From NCBI RefSeq assembly GCF_047219225.1, contig NZ_CP178208.1, positions 2,976,001 through 3,040,000 of the forward strand: DNA of 64,000 nt, in the 5' to 3' direction. This document shows, one piece after another, positions 17,052-25,468 of this stretch. The notes beneath the pieces are model-generated. The model did no database searches. It saw nothing but the letters and a program-made list of their open reading frames with translations, and had not been told where the DNA came from. The translations under genes and the position numbers were made by a program. Position 1 is the first letter of the stretch. Each line of letters opens with the position of its first letter. Origin of the DNA: IMCC45349 sp047219225 (GTDB taxonomy: Bacteria > Bacteroidota > Bacteroidia > Flavobacteriales > Flavobacteriaceae).

Positions 17052-17975
17052 TTAATCAATTATTTTAATTCCTCGATAATTAATTTTTGAGATATATGTA
17101 TCAAATTCTAAATCTGATTTATTATAAATTGATCGTATTACTGTTTCAATTTTTCTTGCAGAAACTACACCTTTACATAATGTAAATATTGAAGGTCCTG
17201 AACCTGAAATGCCACTTCCTAATGCTCCTGCTTCTAAAGCAGCGTTTTTAGTTTTTTCAAAATAGGGAATTAGTTTACTTCTATAAGGTTCTGCCACGAC
17301 ATCATTTAATGATTTACATATTAAATCGTAGTTTTTTGTATGTAACGCATGAATAAGGCTACCAACATTAGACCATTGTGTAATGGCATCTTTTAGAGGG
17401 ATTTCTTTAGGTAAAATGGCTCTAGCTTCAGATGTTTTTATTTCAATTTTTGGATGCACAATAACAGCATGTAAGGCATCTGGTGTTGGTATTTGTAAAA
17501 TTTCTAAAGGCTCTAAACTTTTTACTAGAGTAAAGCCACCAAAAAGAGCAGGTGCAATATTATCGGCATGTTCACTTTTACTTGCTACAGCTTCACCTTT
17601 CATAGCAAATGCTGTGAGTTCGGTTTTATTATACGGTTTCCCTAATAATTCATTAATAGCAAATACGCTACCTGCTGCACTAGCCGAACTACTACCAATT
17701 CCACTACCTGGCTTAATTTTTTTATTGATTTCTATTTCAAATCCACAATCAGGATTTGCATGGTCATAAAGTGCTTGTGCAGATACGCCTGCAACATTTA
17801 GATTTGTATCGTATGGTAAGTCGTAACCTTCAATTTTTGTGATTTTTATGCCTTTATCTTGAGTTTTTCGAACAATCATTTCGTCTCCTACGCTATTTAA
17901 GCAAAACCCTAAAACATCAAATCCACATGATACATTTGCTACTGTTGCTGGTGAAAATATTTTTATCTCTTTCAT
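17052..17975 (-). CDS. thrB: Homoserine kinase
   Basis: ThrB phosphorylates homoserine with ATP. The 307-residue GHMP kinase has the ATP-binding motif 'PGSGIGSSSASAAG' at residues 89-102, an N-terminal 'SPATVANVSCGFDVLGFCLN' and a C-terminal 'GSGISGSGPSIFTLC' loop. The gap to thrA is only 4 bases, so translation is probably coupled. Confidence 0.97.
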   Translation of the reverse strand: MKEIKIFSPATVANVSCGFDVLGFCLNSVGDEMIVRKTQDKGIKITKIEGYDLPYDTNLNVAGVSAQALYDHANPDCGFEIEINKKIKPGSGIGSSSASAAGSVFAINELLGKPYNKTELTAFAMKGEAVASKSEHADNIAPALFGGFTLVKSLEPLEILQIPTPDALHAVIVHPKIEIKTSEARAILPKEIPLKDAITQWSNVGSLIHALHTKNYDLICKSLNDVVAEPYRSKLIPYFEKTKNAALEAGALGSGISGSGPSIFTLCKGVVSARKIETVIRSIYNKSDLEFDTYISKINYRGIKIID

Positions 17976-17979
17976 AATT

Positions 17980-20430
17980 TTAGTTATTAGCGATTCTTAT
18001 TATGTCTGCAAATAGGCCAGAAGCTGTTACATCTGCTCCAGCACCAGCACCTTTTATTATCATTGGTTGTTCTGGGTAACGTTCTGTATAAAACATTACA
18101 ATATTGTCCTTTCCTTCCAGGTTGTAAAATGGATGTTCTTCTGGAATTTCTTTTAGACTTACTTGAGCTTTTCCGTCTTTAAATTCGGCTACATACTTTA
18201 GTTTACATCCCTTGTCATTTGCTGATTTGAAGAGGTTTTGATAATGTTCTTCATCAGAAATTAGTGTATCATAAAAGTCATTAACGCTATTTGCTTTTAA
18301 TCCAGAGTTTGATAAAAATGAAGTATTCTTTATATCTTCAAGATTCATTTTAGTACCACTTTCTCTAGCTAGAATTAATATTTTTCTAGCGACATCAACA
18401 CCACTTAAGTCAATTCTAGGGTCTGGTTCTGTATAACCTTCTTCTAGTGCTTGTTTAACCACATCGTGAAACTTTGTAGTATCATTAAAGTTATTAAATA
18501 CAAAATTTAAACTACCAGATAAAACGGCTTGTATAGAATGTACTTTATCTCCTGAAGTAATTAAATGATTTAACGTATCTATAATTGGTAATCCAGCACC
18601 AACATTAGTTTCAAATAAAAAAGGTGCATTGTATTTTCTAGATAAATGTTTTAGCTCATTGTAATTGTCAATATTACTAGAACATGCAATTTTGTTACAT
18701 GCAACAACTGCAAAGCTTTCTTTTAAATAATTAGCATAAATATTTGAGACTGCTTCATTAGCTGTAACATCTACAAATACATTGTTCCTTAAATTTAAAA
18801 CTTTAGCTTTTTCGAAAAAGCCATTTAGAGATGCACTTTCACCATTATCCAATTGCGATTTCCAATTATCTAATGTTAATCCAGATTCATCAAAAATCAT
18901 CTTTCTTGAATTTGATAATCCAACAACTCTAAGATTTATTTTAAGCTTTTGTTTTACGTATGATTTTTGCTGTTTTATTTGTTCTACTAAGCGTTCACCA
19001 ACATTGCCAACACCAGTAATAAATAAATTAAGTTGTTTTGTTTTCGTTTCAAAAAAGCGTTCATGAAGTGTGTTTAAAGCTTTTTTTACATCGTTTTTTG
19101 ATATAACCGCAGAAATATTTCGCTCTGAGGCTCCTTGAGCAATAGCTCTAATATTTACATTGTTTTTTCCTAAAGCGCTAAACATTTTTCCACTAATACC
19201 TTGATGATTTCTCATGTTATCACCAACTACTGCAATAATGGATAAATCTTCTTCAATAATTATTGGGTCAATTTTAAATAGTGAGATTTCATTTTCAAAA
19301 GCTTTATCAATTGCAGCCTTTGCTATTTTTGCATCTTTTATTGAAACTCCTATACAAATTGAATGTTCTGAAGATGCTTGAGTTATAAGAATGATATTAA
19401 TTTTTTCATGAGCTAAAGTTTCAAATAAGCGTTTTGAAAATCCAGGAATACCAACCATTCCATTACCTTGAAGTGTAATAAGAGCTATGTCATTTATATT
19501 GCTTATACCTTTGACTGGTGAGGTAGAGCCATTTTCAACATTACGAACAATTAAAGTGCCTTCATCGTCAGGAGCTAATGTGTTTTTAATTAGTATAGGA
19601 ATATCGTTTCTCAATACAGGTTGCACAGTAGGAGGATACAATACTTTTGCACCAAAATGAGATAATTCTACAGCTTCTTGATACGATAACTTATTAATAG
19701 GTAATGCTTGCTTTACTAACTTTGGGTTTGTTGTAAACATACCACTAACATCTGTCCATATTTGTAATTCATTAGCGTTAATTGCTGAGGCTATTAATGA
19801 TGCAGTATAGTCAGATCCACCTCGTCCTAGTGTTGTAATTTCGCCATCTTCAGATTTTGATACAAATCCAGGAAGTAAAGTAACTAGTTTGCAATCACCA
19901 TTAAAAAATAGCCTAATATTTGTATTAGTTTCTTCAAAATTTACACTTGCGTTTGTGAAACTATTATCAGTAATAATTAACTCTTGAGAGTTTTTTAATT
20001 GAACATTTAAACCTTTATGTTTCATGGCTTCACTTATAATAAATGAAGACATGATTTCTCCATAGCTTAAGAGTTTGTCGGTAGTTTTTGGAGATAATTC
20101 ATTGATTAAATAAATACCATCTAATAATTTTTCTAGATTAGTTAAATGCTCAATAACAATGTCTTCAACTATATCTAATGGTTCTCCATCTAGAAGTTCA
20201 TTAATTATTTCTAGATGAATGCTTTTTATATCGTTGAAGACTTTTTTATAGTTTATTTTTTTATCAACAGCTTCATTAGCTGCATATAATAGTTTATCTG
20301 TAATACCACCAACAGCTGATACTACAACTGCTATATTTATTTTGTTTGAAGCATTATTTACTATTTCTATTACCTTATTTATGTTGCTTGCAGAACCTAC
20401 AGACGTTCCACCAAATTTTAAAACTTTCAT
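17980..20430 (-). CDS. thrA: Bifunctional aspartate kinase / homoserine dehydrogenase
   Basis: This 816-residue fusion carries out the first and third steps of the threonine branch. The kinase part (about 1-290) has 'KFGGTSVGSASNI' and 'TTLGRGGSDYTASLIASA'. Two ACT regulatory domains follow (about 310-460), with 'QASSEHSICIGV' and 'QGASERNISAVI' motifs. The dehydrogenase part (about 465-816) has the Rossmann motif 'FITGVGNVGERLVEQI' and the catalytic segment 'LEEGYTEPDPRIDLSGVDVARK'. Feedback inhibition by threonine is expected for this family. It heads thrABC, and upstream lies a leader ORF rich in Thr codons behind a good -7 element. Confidence 0.97.
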   Translation of the reverse strand: MKVLKFGGTSVGSASNINKVIEIVNNASNKINIAVVVSAVGGITDKLLYAANEAVDKKINYKKVFNDIKSIHLEIINELLDGEPLDIVEDIVIEHLTNLEKLLDGIYLINELSPKTTDKLLSYGEIMSSFIISEAMKHKGLNVQLKNSQELIITDNSFTNASVNFEETNTNIRLFFNGDCKLVTLLPGFVSKSEDGEITTLGRGGSDYTASLIASAINANELQIWTDVSGMFTTNPKLVKQALPINKLSYQEAVELSHFGAKVLYPPTVQPVLRNDIPILIKNTLAPDDEGTLIVRNVENGSTSPVKGISNINDIALITLQGNGMVGIPGFSKRLFETLAHEKINIILITQASSEHSICIGVSIKDAKIAKAAIDKAFENEISLFKIDPIIIEEDLSIIAVVGDNMRNHQGISGKMFSALGKNNVNIRAIAQGASERNISAVISKNDVKKALNTLHERFFETKTKQLNLFITGVGNVGERLVEQIKQQKSYVKQKLKINLRVVGLSNSRKMIFDESGLTLDNWKSQLDNGESASLNGFFEKAKVLNLRNNVFVDVTANEAVSNIYANYLKESFAVVACNKIACSSNIDNYNELKHLSRKYNAPFLFETNVGAGLPIIDTLNHLITSGDKVHSIQAVLSGSLNFVFNNFNDTTKFHDVVKQALEEGYTEPDPRIDLSGVDVARKILILARESGTKMNLEDIKNTSFLSNSGLKANSVNDFYDTLISDEEHYQNLFKSANDKGCKLKYVAEFKDGKAQVSLKEIPEEHPFYNLEGKDNIVMFYTERYPEQPMIIKGAGAGADVTASGLFADIIRIANN

Positions 20431-20461
20431 TTTAAATGTTTTAAGTTATCAAAAAGTTGAA

Positions 20462-20482
20462 ATATTGTTATAAATACAATAT
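20462..20482 (-). promoter_or_regulatory. AT-rich hairpin between the thr leader ORF and thrA
   Basis: ATATTGT / ACAATAT form a 7 bp stem with a 7-base loop, followed on the minus strand by TTCAACTTTTT. It is weak for an intrinsic terminator because it lacks G-C pairs and the T-run is offset. It sits where an attenuator terminator would be expected, about 50 bases before the thrA start. Confidence 0.35.
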
Positions 20483-20503
20483 ATAAGTACGAGGGTAAAT
20501 TAT

Positions 20504-20614
20504 CTAACAACCCAAAAGGGTAGTTGTAGATGTAGAAATAAAACCAAATACAGTAATAGCACCTTTATTTACTAGAGGAGAATTTGTGCTAATATTTTGG
20601 TTTAAATTGTACAT
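20504..20614 (-). CDS. Putative thr operon leader peptide (36 codons)
   Basis: A 36-codon ORF opens with ATG at 20614 and stops with TAG at 20504-20506. Its C-terminal part reads ITVFGFISTSTTTLLGC, with five Thr and two Ile codons within the last 17 codons. This recalls the Thr/Ile run of the enterobacterial thrL peptide. The last Thr codons fall in the 5' arm of a hairpin (20507-20527: ACAA..CCC TTTT GGG..TTGT). The GGGT of its 3' arm (20510-20513) can alternatively pair with ACCC at 20493-20496. A TAnnTTTG element lies 20 bases upstream. Together this is the layout of ribosome-mediated attenuation; it is inferred, not shown. Confidence 0.62.
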   Translation of the reverse strand: MYNLNQNISTNSPLVNKGAITVFGFISTSTTTLLGC

Positions 20615-20633
20615 TTTTGAATGTATTGCTTCT

Positions 20634-20641
20634 CAAATGTA
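20634..20641 (-). promoter_or_regulatory. -7 element of the thr leader-thrABC operon
   Basis: The minus strand reads TACATTTG, an exact TAnnTTTG match, placing the transcription start roughly 10-15 bases before the leader ATG at 20614. The -33 region is only T-rich. Confidence 0.55.
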
Positions 20642-20769
20642 TTACTTTTACATTAATAAAAAAATTAATCTTAAACTTTTACAGAATATTAATAATGAGT
20701 GTGTTTTATTTATAATTTTTTTCTAAAACATTGAAATTGTTATTATTCTTTCAATAATAAAATTACTAA

Positions 20770-22311
20770 ATGAAAATATTTTCCAAAGAACAAATATATC
20801 TAGGAGATAAATTAACTGCTGAGAAGCAAGGGATAACTTCAACCGAGTTAATGGAAAGAGCAGGTACTCAAATTTTTAACTGGTTGCATACAAGAATGCA
20901 AGGAGCACAAGTTCCTATACATGTATTTTGTGGTATTGGAAATAATGGTGGAGACGGCCTTGTAATAGCAAGACATTTAATCACTCATGGTTATAATGTA
21001 CATACTTATGTGGTAAACTGTAGTGATAAAAGGTCTAAAGATTTTTTAAATAATTATGATAAGATAAAAACTGTAACAAAGAAATGGCCAACATTATTAA
21101 GTTGTAAAGAAGATTTTCCGCAAATAGCAAAAGAAGATGTAATTGTTGATGCCGTTTTTGGAATAGGGTTAAATAGACCAATTGATGATTGGGTAAAAGC
21201 TTTGTTTCAACATTTTAGAATGACAGGTGCTTTTACGTTATCTATTGATATGCCTTCTGGATTATTTTCTGATAAAGTGCCTAAAGATGAAGATGCAGTA
21301 GTTTGGGCAAACCATACTTTAAGTTTTGCTTCTCCAAAAATAGTTTTCTTTTTACCAGATACAGCAAAGTATACACAGCAATGGGAAATTTTAGATATAG
21401 GATTAGATCCAGAGTTTTTATACACTACAATTACTGAAGCAGAATTAATTGGTAAGTATGAGGTAATGCCAATATATAAACCAAGAGAAAAATTTGCGCA
21501 TAAAGGAACTTATGGACATTCATTAATTATTGGTGGAAGTTATGGTAAAATAGGTGCAGTTACTTTAGCCAGTAGAGCTGTATTAGCTATTGGAGCAGGA
21601 ATGGTAACTAGTTATGTACCAAAATGTGGTTATATTCCTTTGCAATCTTCATTTCCAGAAACTATGGTAATAACTTCAGATGATGAAAATATCATTTCTA
21701 ATATTAATTTAGATTTTGCGCCAAATGCAATAGGAATAGGTACTGGCTTAGGGAAAGATAAAAAAACGGTTAGTGCTTTTAAAGAATTATTAAAATCTAA
21801 TAAATCAAGCCTTGTTATTGATGCTGATGCTATTAATATATTGACTGAAAATAAAGAGCTATTAAAGTTAGTACCTGAGAATTCAATATTAACACCTCAT
21901 GCGAAAGAGTTAGAGCGTTTAGTAGGTAAGTGGGAAGATGATTTTGATAAACTAAATAGAGCCAAAAAGTTTGCAAATGATTATAATATAGTATTGGTTG
22001 TTAAAGGAGCAAATACTATAACAATATATAAAGACAGACTATTTATTAACTCAACAGGTAATCCAGGACTTGCAACAGCAGGAGCAGGAGATGTATTAAC
22101 AGGATGTATTACAGGTTTACTATCTCAAGGTTACGATGCTGTATCTGCTGCATTATTTGGCATTTATTTACATGGTAAATCTGCAGATATTGCTATTGAA
22201 CGTTATGGTTATCAAAGTTTAATAGCATCTCATGTAATAAATTATTTAAACGAAGCTTATATGGATTTGTTTAAACAGCCTGAACAACCTCAAGTACAAC
22301 AAGAAGAATAA
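20770..22311 (+). CDS. nnrD: Bifunctional NAD(P)H-hydrate epimerase / ADP-dependent NAD(P)H-hydrate dehydratase
   Basis: This enzyme repairs the damaged cofactors NADHX and NADPHX. The N-terminal YjeF epimerase domain (about 1-215) has 'FCGIGNNGGDGLVIARHL' near residue 57. The C-terminal ribokinase-like dehydratase domain (about 235-500) has 'YGHSLIIGGSYGKIGAVTLAS' and the catalytic signature 'GNPGLATAGAGDVLTGCITGLLSQG' near residue 437. The 513-residue length matches the fused enzyme of E. coli. A bidirectional terminator separates it from the convergent TlpA-like gene. Confidence 0.96.
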   Translation: MKIFSKEQIYLGDKLTAEKQGITSTELMERAGTQIFNWLHTRMQGAQVPIHVFCGIGNNGGDGLVIARHLITHGYNVHTYVVNCSDKRSKDFLNNYDKIKTVTKKWPTLLSCKEDFPQIAKEDVIVDAVFGIGLNRPIDDWVKALFQHFRMTGAFTLSIDMPSGLFSDKVPKDEDAVVWANHTLSFASPKIVFFLPDTAKYTQQWEILDIGLDPEFLYTTITEAELIGKYEVMPIYKPREKFAHKGTYGHSLIIGGSYGKIGAVTLASRAVLAIGAGMVTSYVPKCGYIPLQSSFPETMVITSDDENIISNINLDFAPNAIGIGTGLGKDKKTVSAFKELLKSNKSSLVIDADAINILTENKELLKLVPENSILTPHAKELERLVGKWEDDFDKLNRAKKFANDYNIVLVVKGANTITIYKDRLFINSTGNPGLATAGAGDVLTGCITGLLSQGYDAVSAALFGIYLHGKSADIAIERYGYQSLIASHVINYLNEAYMDLFKQPEQPQVQQEE

Positions 22312-22325
22312 TAAAGTATATAAAT

Positions 22326-22356
22326 AAAAAAAGCAGCTTTTAAGCTGCTTTTTTTA
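22326..22356. terminator. Bidirectional terminator between nnrD and the TlpA-like gene
   Basis: The stem AAGCAGCTT / AAGCTGCTT has A-runs on the left and T-runs on the right, which serves both convergent genes. Confidence 0.9.
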
Positions 22357-22373
22357 TAATGTTACTTGCCAAA

Positions 22374-23429
22374 TTAGATACTTAACGAATCAAATAATTC
22401 AATTAGTTTTGGACTAGAAGGTCTTGGTGCATCAGGAGATACAATGTTACCATCTGGATCTATTAAAATAAATCTTGGAATACCACTAATTTTATAATTC
22501 TTCACGAAATCAGATTCCCAGGCTTTGTCAGAGAATAATTGAATACCACCTAATTCTTTTTCAGCAACCATTTTTTTCCAACCTTCTTTTGATGCAGCAA
22601 AAGCAGCTTCTTTATCGTCGGCTTTATAACCTCTACCATTATCAACAGAAATGCTTACAAATTCAATATTCTTGTCATGATATTTTGCTTCCACTTCTTT
22701 TAATGATGGAATCTCTCTTTTGCAAGGTCCACACCAAGTTGCCCAAACATCAACATATACATACTTACCTTTAAGGTCACTTAAAGATGTAGTACCACCT
22801 TTGTAGTTTTCATAATTCTCAAATATTGGAGAAGGTGATCCTTTAGGGAATTCTTTTCTCATTGCTATCTTACCTTGATGGTATTTTTTATAACCATTGT
22901 ACATTGCGTCAATAGTTTTTTCATCATCAGCTAAAATAGTTGAGTCAACCATGGCAGCGTTAGCTGCTTTTAAATCTGCATATGCAGACCTTAAGTCATC
23001 AAAGACTTTATCAAATCCTTCTACATCTTTATCAAATAAATCTTCATTAAGGTATTTTTCTTGTAATAAAGTGTTAGCTACAAAATAATTGTTGGTTTCG
23101 GCAGCATCACCTTCAAACTTTAAGGTTTCATCAAACTCTTTTGTATCTAGTGTAAATGAAGTTACATTATCATTCTTTAAATAAATGTTTCCAGATTCAT
23201 TTCCGTCAGAAAAGAAATATGAACCTTCTACAACTTTTAAAGTATCGCTAAAAGTTCCATCATCATTTACTTTTATTTCCTTTTTATAGCCTTCTCTATT
23301 TTGGATAATTATTTTTTTATGCTCATTAACATTAGTAATCTTTCCAGATAATGTAACATAATCTTTAGGCTCATTCTTGCATGACACTATAAGTGTTGCA
23401 GTTAAGGCGAACAATGCTAAATTTTTCAT
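22374..23429 (-). CDS. TlpA-like thioredoxin-fold lipoprotein with N-terminal DUF4369-like domain
   Basis: This 351-residue protein has a lipoprotein signal with lipobox VSCK (Cys17), so it is probably anchored in a membrane facing the periplasm. A beta-rich domain (about 20-115, 'LSGKITNVNEHKKIIIQNREGYKKEI') fits DUF4369, and the C-terminal thioredoxin-like domain (about 205-351) has the redox motif 'WATWCGPCKREIPSLKEVEAKY'. TlpA/ResA-type proteins reduce disulfides in exported proteins or in cytochrome c maturation; the partner here is unknown. A TAnnTTTG element lies about 28 bases upstream. Confidence 0.9.
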   Translation of the reverse strand: MKNLALFALTATLIVSCKNEPKDYVTLSGKITNVNEHKKIIIQNREGYKKEIKVNDDGTFSDTLKVVEGSYFFSDGNESGNIYLKNDNVTSFTLDTKEFDETLKFEGDAAETNNYFVANTLLQEKYLNEDLFDKDVEGFDKVFDDLRSAYADLKAANAAMVDSTILADDEKTIDAMYNGYKKYHQGKIAMRKEFPKGSPSPIFENYENYKGGTTSLSDLKGKYVYVDVWATWCGPCKREIPSLKEVEAKYHDKNIEFVSISVDNGRGYKADDKEAAFAASKEGWKKMVAEKELGGIQLFSDKAWESDFVKNYKISGIPRFILIDPDGNIVSPDAPRPSSPKLIELFDSLSI

Positions 23430-23457
23430 TTAATTCAATTTTAGGTTATAGTAGACT

Positions 23458-23465
23458 CAAAAATA
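23458..23465 (-). promoter_or_regulatory. -7 element of the TlpA-like lipoprotein gene
   Basis: The minus strand reads TATTTTTG, matching TAnnTTTG, 28 bases before the start codon at 23429. Confidence 0.45.
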
Positions 23466-23557
23466 AGAATATGTATTTAAAAGCGTTAATAATTAACATT
23501 TATTTGGATATAAATTATTGATTGCTGAATTTTGAAGCCTTAATTTTTTAGAATATC

Positions 23558-25066
23558 ATGAATCATCACGAAATAACTACCAATACTTTAAGTCTTGAAA
23601 CAATAAATACTTTAATTTTTGAAAATGTAAAGATTAAATTATCTGAGGAGGTAATTACTAATATTGTTAATTGTAGAAATTATTTAGATGAAAAAATAAA
23701 AGCTAATGACAATCCTATTTATGGCATTAACACAGGTTTTGGTTCATTATATAATGTAAAGATAGACTCTAATAATTTAAGAAAACTTCAAGAAAACTTA
23801 ATGTTATCACATGCATGTGGTACTGGAGATGTTGTTTCTAATGATATAGTTAAAATCATGTTGCTCCTAAAAATTAAGTCTTTATGTTATGGTAGAAGTG
23901 GAGTACAATTAGAAACCGTAAATCGTTTAGTAGATTTCTATAATAATGATATATTTCCTGTAGTTTATGAGCAAGGTTCATTAGGTGCTTCAGGAGATTT
24001 AGCTCCTTTGGCACATTTATCTTTACCACTTATAGGTGAAGGAGAGGTATGGTATAAGGGTGAGGTACAAAGTTCAAAATTGATTTTAGAGAAGTTTAAT
24101 TGGGAACCAATTCAATTAAAATCTAAAGAAGGTTTAGCTCTACTTAACGGAACTCAGTTTATGAGTGCTCATGGTGTTTATGTTTTATTAAAGTCTTATA
24201 AACTTTCTTATCTAGCAGATTTAATTGGTTCATTATCATTAGATGCATATGATGGACGTATTGAGCCATTTGATGAATTAGTACATATAGTTAGACCTCA
24301 TAATGGACAATTAAAAACTGCAGAAAGAGTTAGAACATTTTTAGAAGGTAGTCAATTAATCAACCAAAAAAAACAACATGTACAAGATCCTTATTCTTTT
24401 AGATGCATACCACAAGTACATGGTGCCACAAAAGATACATTAGAGTTTGTTAAGAAAACATTTACTACCGAAATTAATTCAGTTACAGACAATCCAAATA
24501 TTTTTGTTAATGAGGATAAAATAATCTCAGGAGGTAACTTCCATGGTCAACCTTTAGCTCTAGCTTTTGATTATTTAAAGATTGCAATGTCAGAGTTAAG
24601 TAACATTTCAGAACGTAGAACATTTCAACTAGTTTCAGGACTTAGGAACTTACCAACATTTTTAGTCGATAATCCTGGATTAAACTCAGGATTTATGATT
24701 CCTCAATACACAGCAGCAAGCATAGTTAGTTCAAATAAGCAGTTAGCTACACCAGCAAGTATAGATTCAATAGTTTCTTCAAATGGACAAGAAGATCATG
24801 TTAGTATGGGGGCAAATGCTGCAACTCAAGCATTAAGGTTAATATATAATGTAGAACGTGTTTTAGCCATTGAATTATATAATGCTTCTCAGGCATTATT
24901 TTTTAGAGAACCATTAAAGACTTCAGGCTTTCTAAATTCATTTTTAGAGAGTTATAGAAAAGAAGTTTCAATGGTTCATGAAGATAGATTTATGCATGAA
25001 GATATCGATTGTACAATCAAGTTCATTAAAGGCTTAAGTGTTGATAATGAGGTGATTTTTAATTAA
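23558..25066 (+). CDS. hutH: Histidine ammonia-lyase
   Basis: HutH removes ammonia from L-histidine to give urocanate. The 502-residue protein has the triad that cyclises to the MIO cofactor, Ala144-Ser145-Gly146, in 'GSLGASGDLAPLAHL'. The selectivity loop reads 'LQENLMLSHACGTGD' with Ser84-His85, the pair that marks histidine-specific members; tyrosine- and phenylalanine-specific enzymes differ at this site. 'QDPYSFRCIPQVHGA' and 'ISGGNFHGQP' are further family motifs. hutU, hutI and hutG are not in the window, so degradation genes are dispersed or the enzyme serves another purpose. Confidence 0.92.
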   Translation: MNHHEITTNTLSLETINTLIFENVKIKLSEEVITNIVNCRNYLDEKIKANDNPIYGINTGFGSLYNVKIDSNNLRKLQENLMLSHACGTGDVVSNDIVKIMLLLKIKSLCYGRSGVQLETVNRLVDFYNNDIFPVVYEQGSLGASGDLAPLAHLSLPLIGEGEVWYKGEVQSSKLILEKFNWEPIQLKSKEGLALLNGTQFMSAHGVYVLLKSYKLSYLADLIGSLSLDAYDGRIEPFDELVHIVRPHNGQLKTAERVRTFLEGSQLINQKKQHVQDPYSFRCIPQVHGATKDTLEFVKKTFTTEINSVTDNPNIFVNEDKIISGGNFHGQPLALAFDYLKIAMSELSNISERRTFQLVSGLRNLPTFLVDNPGLNSGFMIPQYTAASIVSSNKQLATPASIDSIVSSNGQEDHVSMGANAATQALRLIYNVERVLAIELYNASQALFFREPLKTSGFLNSFLESYRKEVSMVHEDRFMHEDIDCTIKFIKGLSVDNEVIFN

Positions 25067-25468
25067 AAGAATGTTAAAGTTTTCGTCTAACTACACAAAT
25101 ATTAGTTGAACTCACTTGGATATACGTATCATAACCTATAATTTTGATTTATGTAATTAACTGTGATAAGTTTGGTTACAAGTTTTTTTCAATTATTATG
25201 ATTTTCGCGAGTTATTTTAATTGTTTCTTACACTCAGAATAATTGTTTAATAGCACAACAATTAATTGATTTTTAGCACATTTTATTGATTTGATTCTTG
25301 CATAAGCAAGTGTCAAAAATTAGTTTGTTTTTACTTTAAAAAGTAATCTTTTTTTAGTAGAAATATTCTATCAACCCCTTATCTACTATGTTCTTTTTTG
25401 AGCTTAGTTGTGTAATAGTGTAAAAGCTATTAAAAAAATGTAAATAATTTTAATTAAATCTAAATGTT
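25067..25468 (+). other. 402-base intergenic region upstream of the giant repeat protein
   Basis: No ORF or RNA gene is convincing here and no terminator is seen after hutH. It holds two overlapping promoter candidates (25116-25146 and 25143-25174) and small hairpins (CTTGC-ATAA-GCAAG at 25297-25310; TAATAG / CTATTA at 25412-25432). The long leader of roughly 290 bases between promoter and ATG may carry post-transcriptional control. Confidence 0.5.
25116..25174 (+). promoter_or_regulatory. Tandem promoter candidates for the giant repeat protein
   Basis: TTGG (25116-25119) is followed after 19 bases by TAATTTTG (25139-25146). TTTG (25143-25146) is followed after 20 bases by TAAGTTTG (25167-25174). 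Both fit the Bacteroidota -33/-7 pattern, and the -7 box of the first overlaps the -33 box of the second. Confidence 0.5.

Noticed and set aside
22374..23429. Cytochrome c maturation gene (resA/ccmG)
   Set aside because: The CGPC thioredoxin domain fits, but the extra N-terminal DUF4369-like domain and absence of ccm genes nearby make a specific assignment unsafe.
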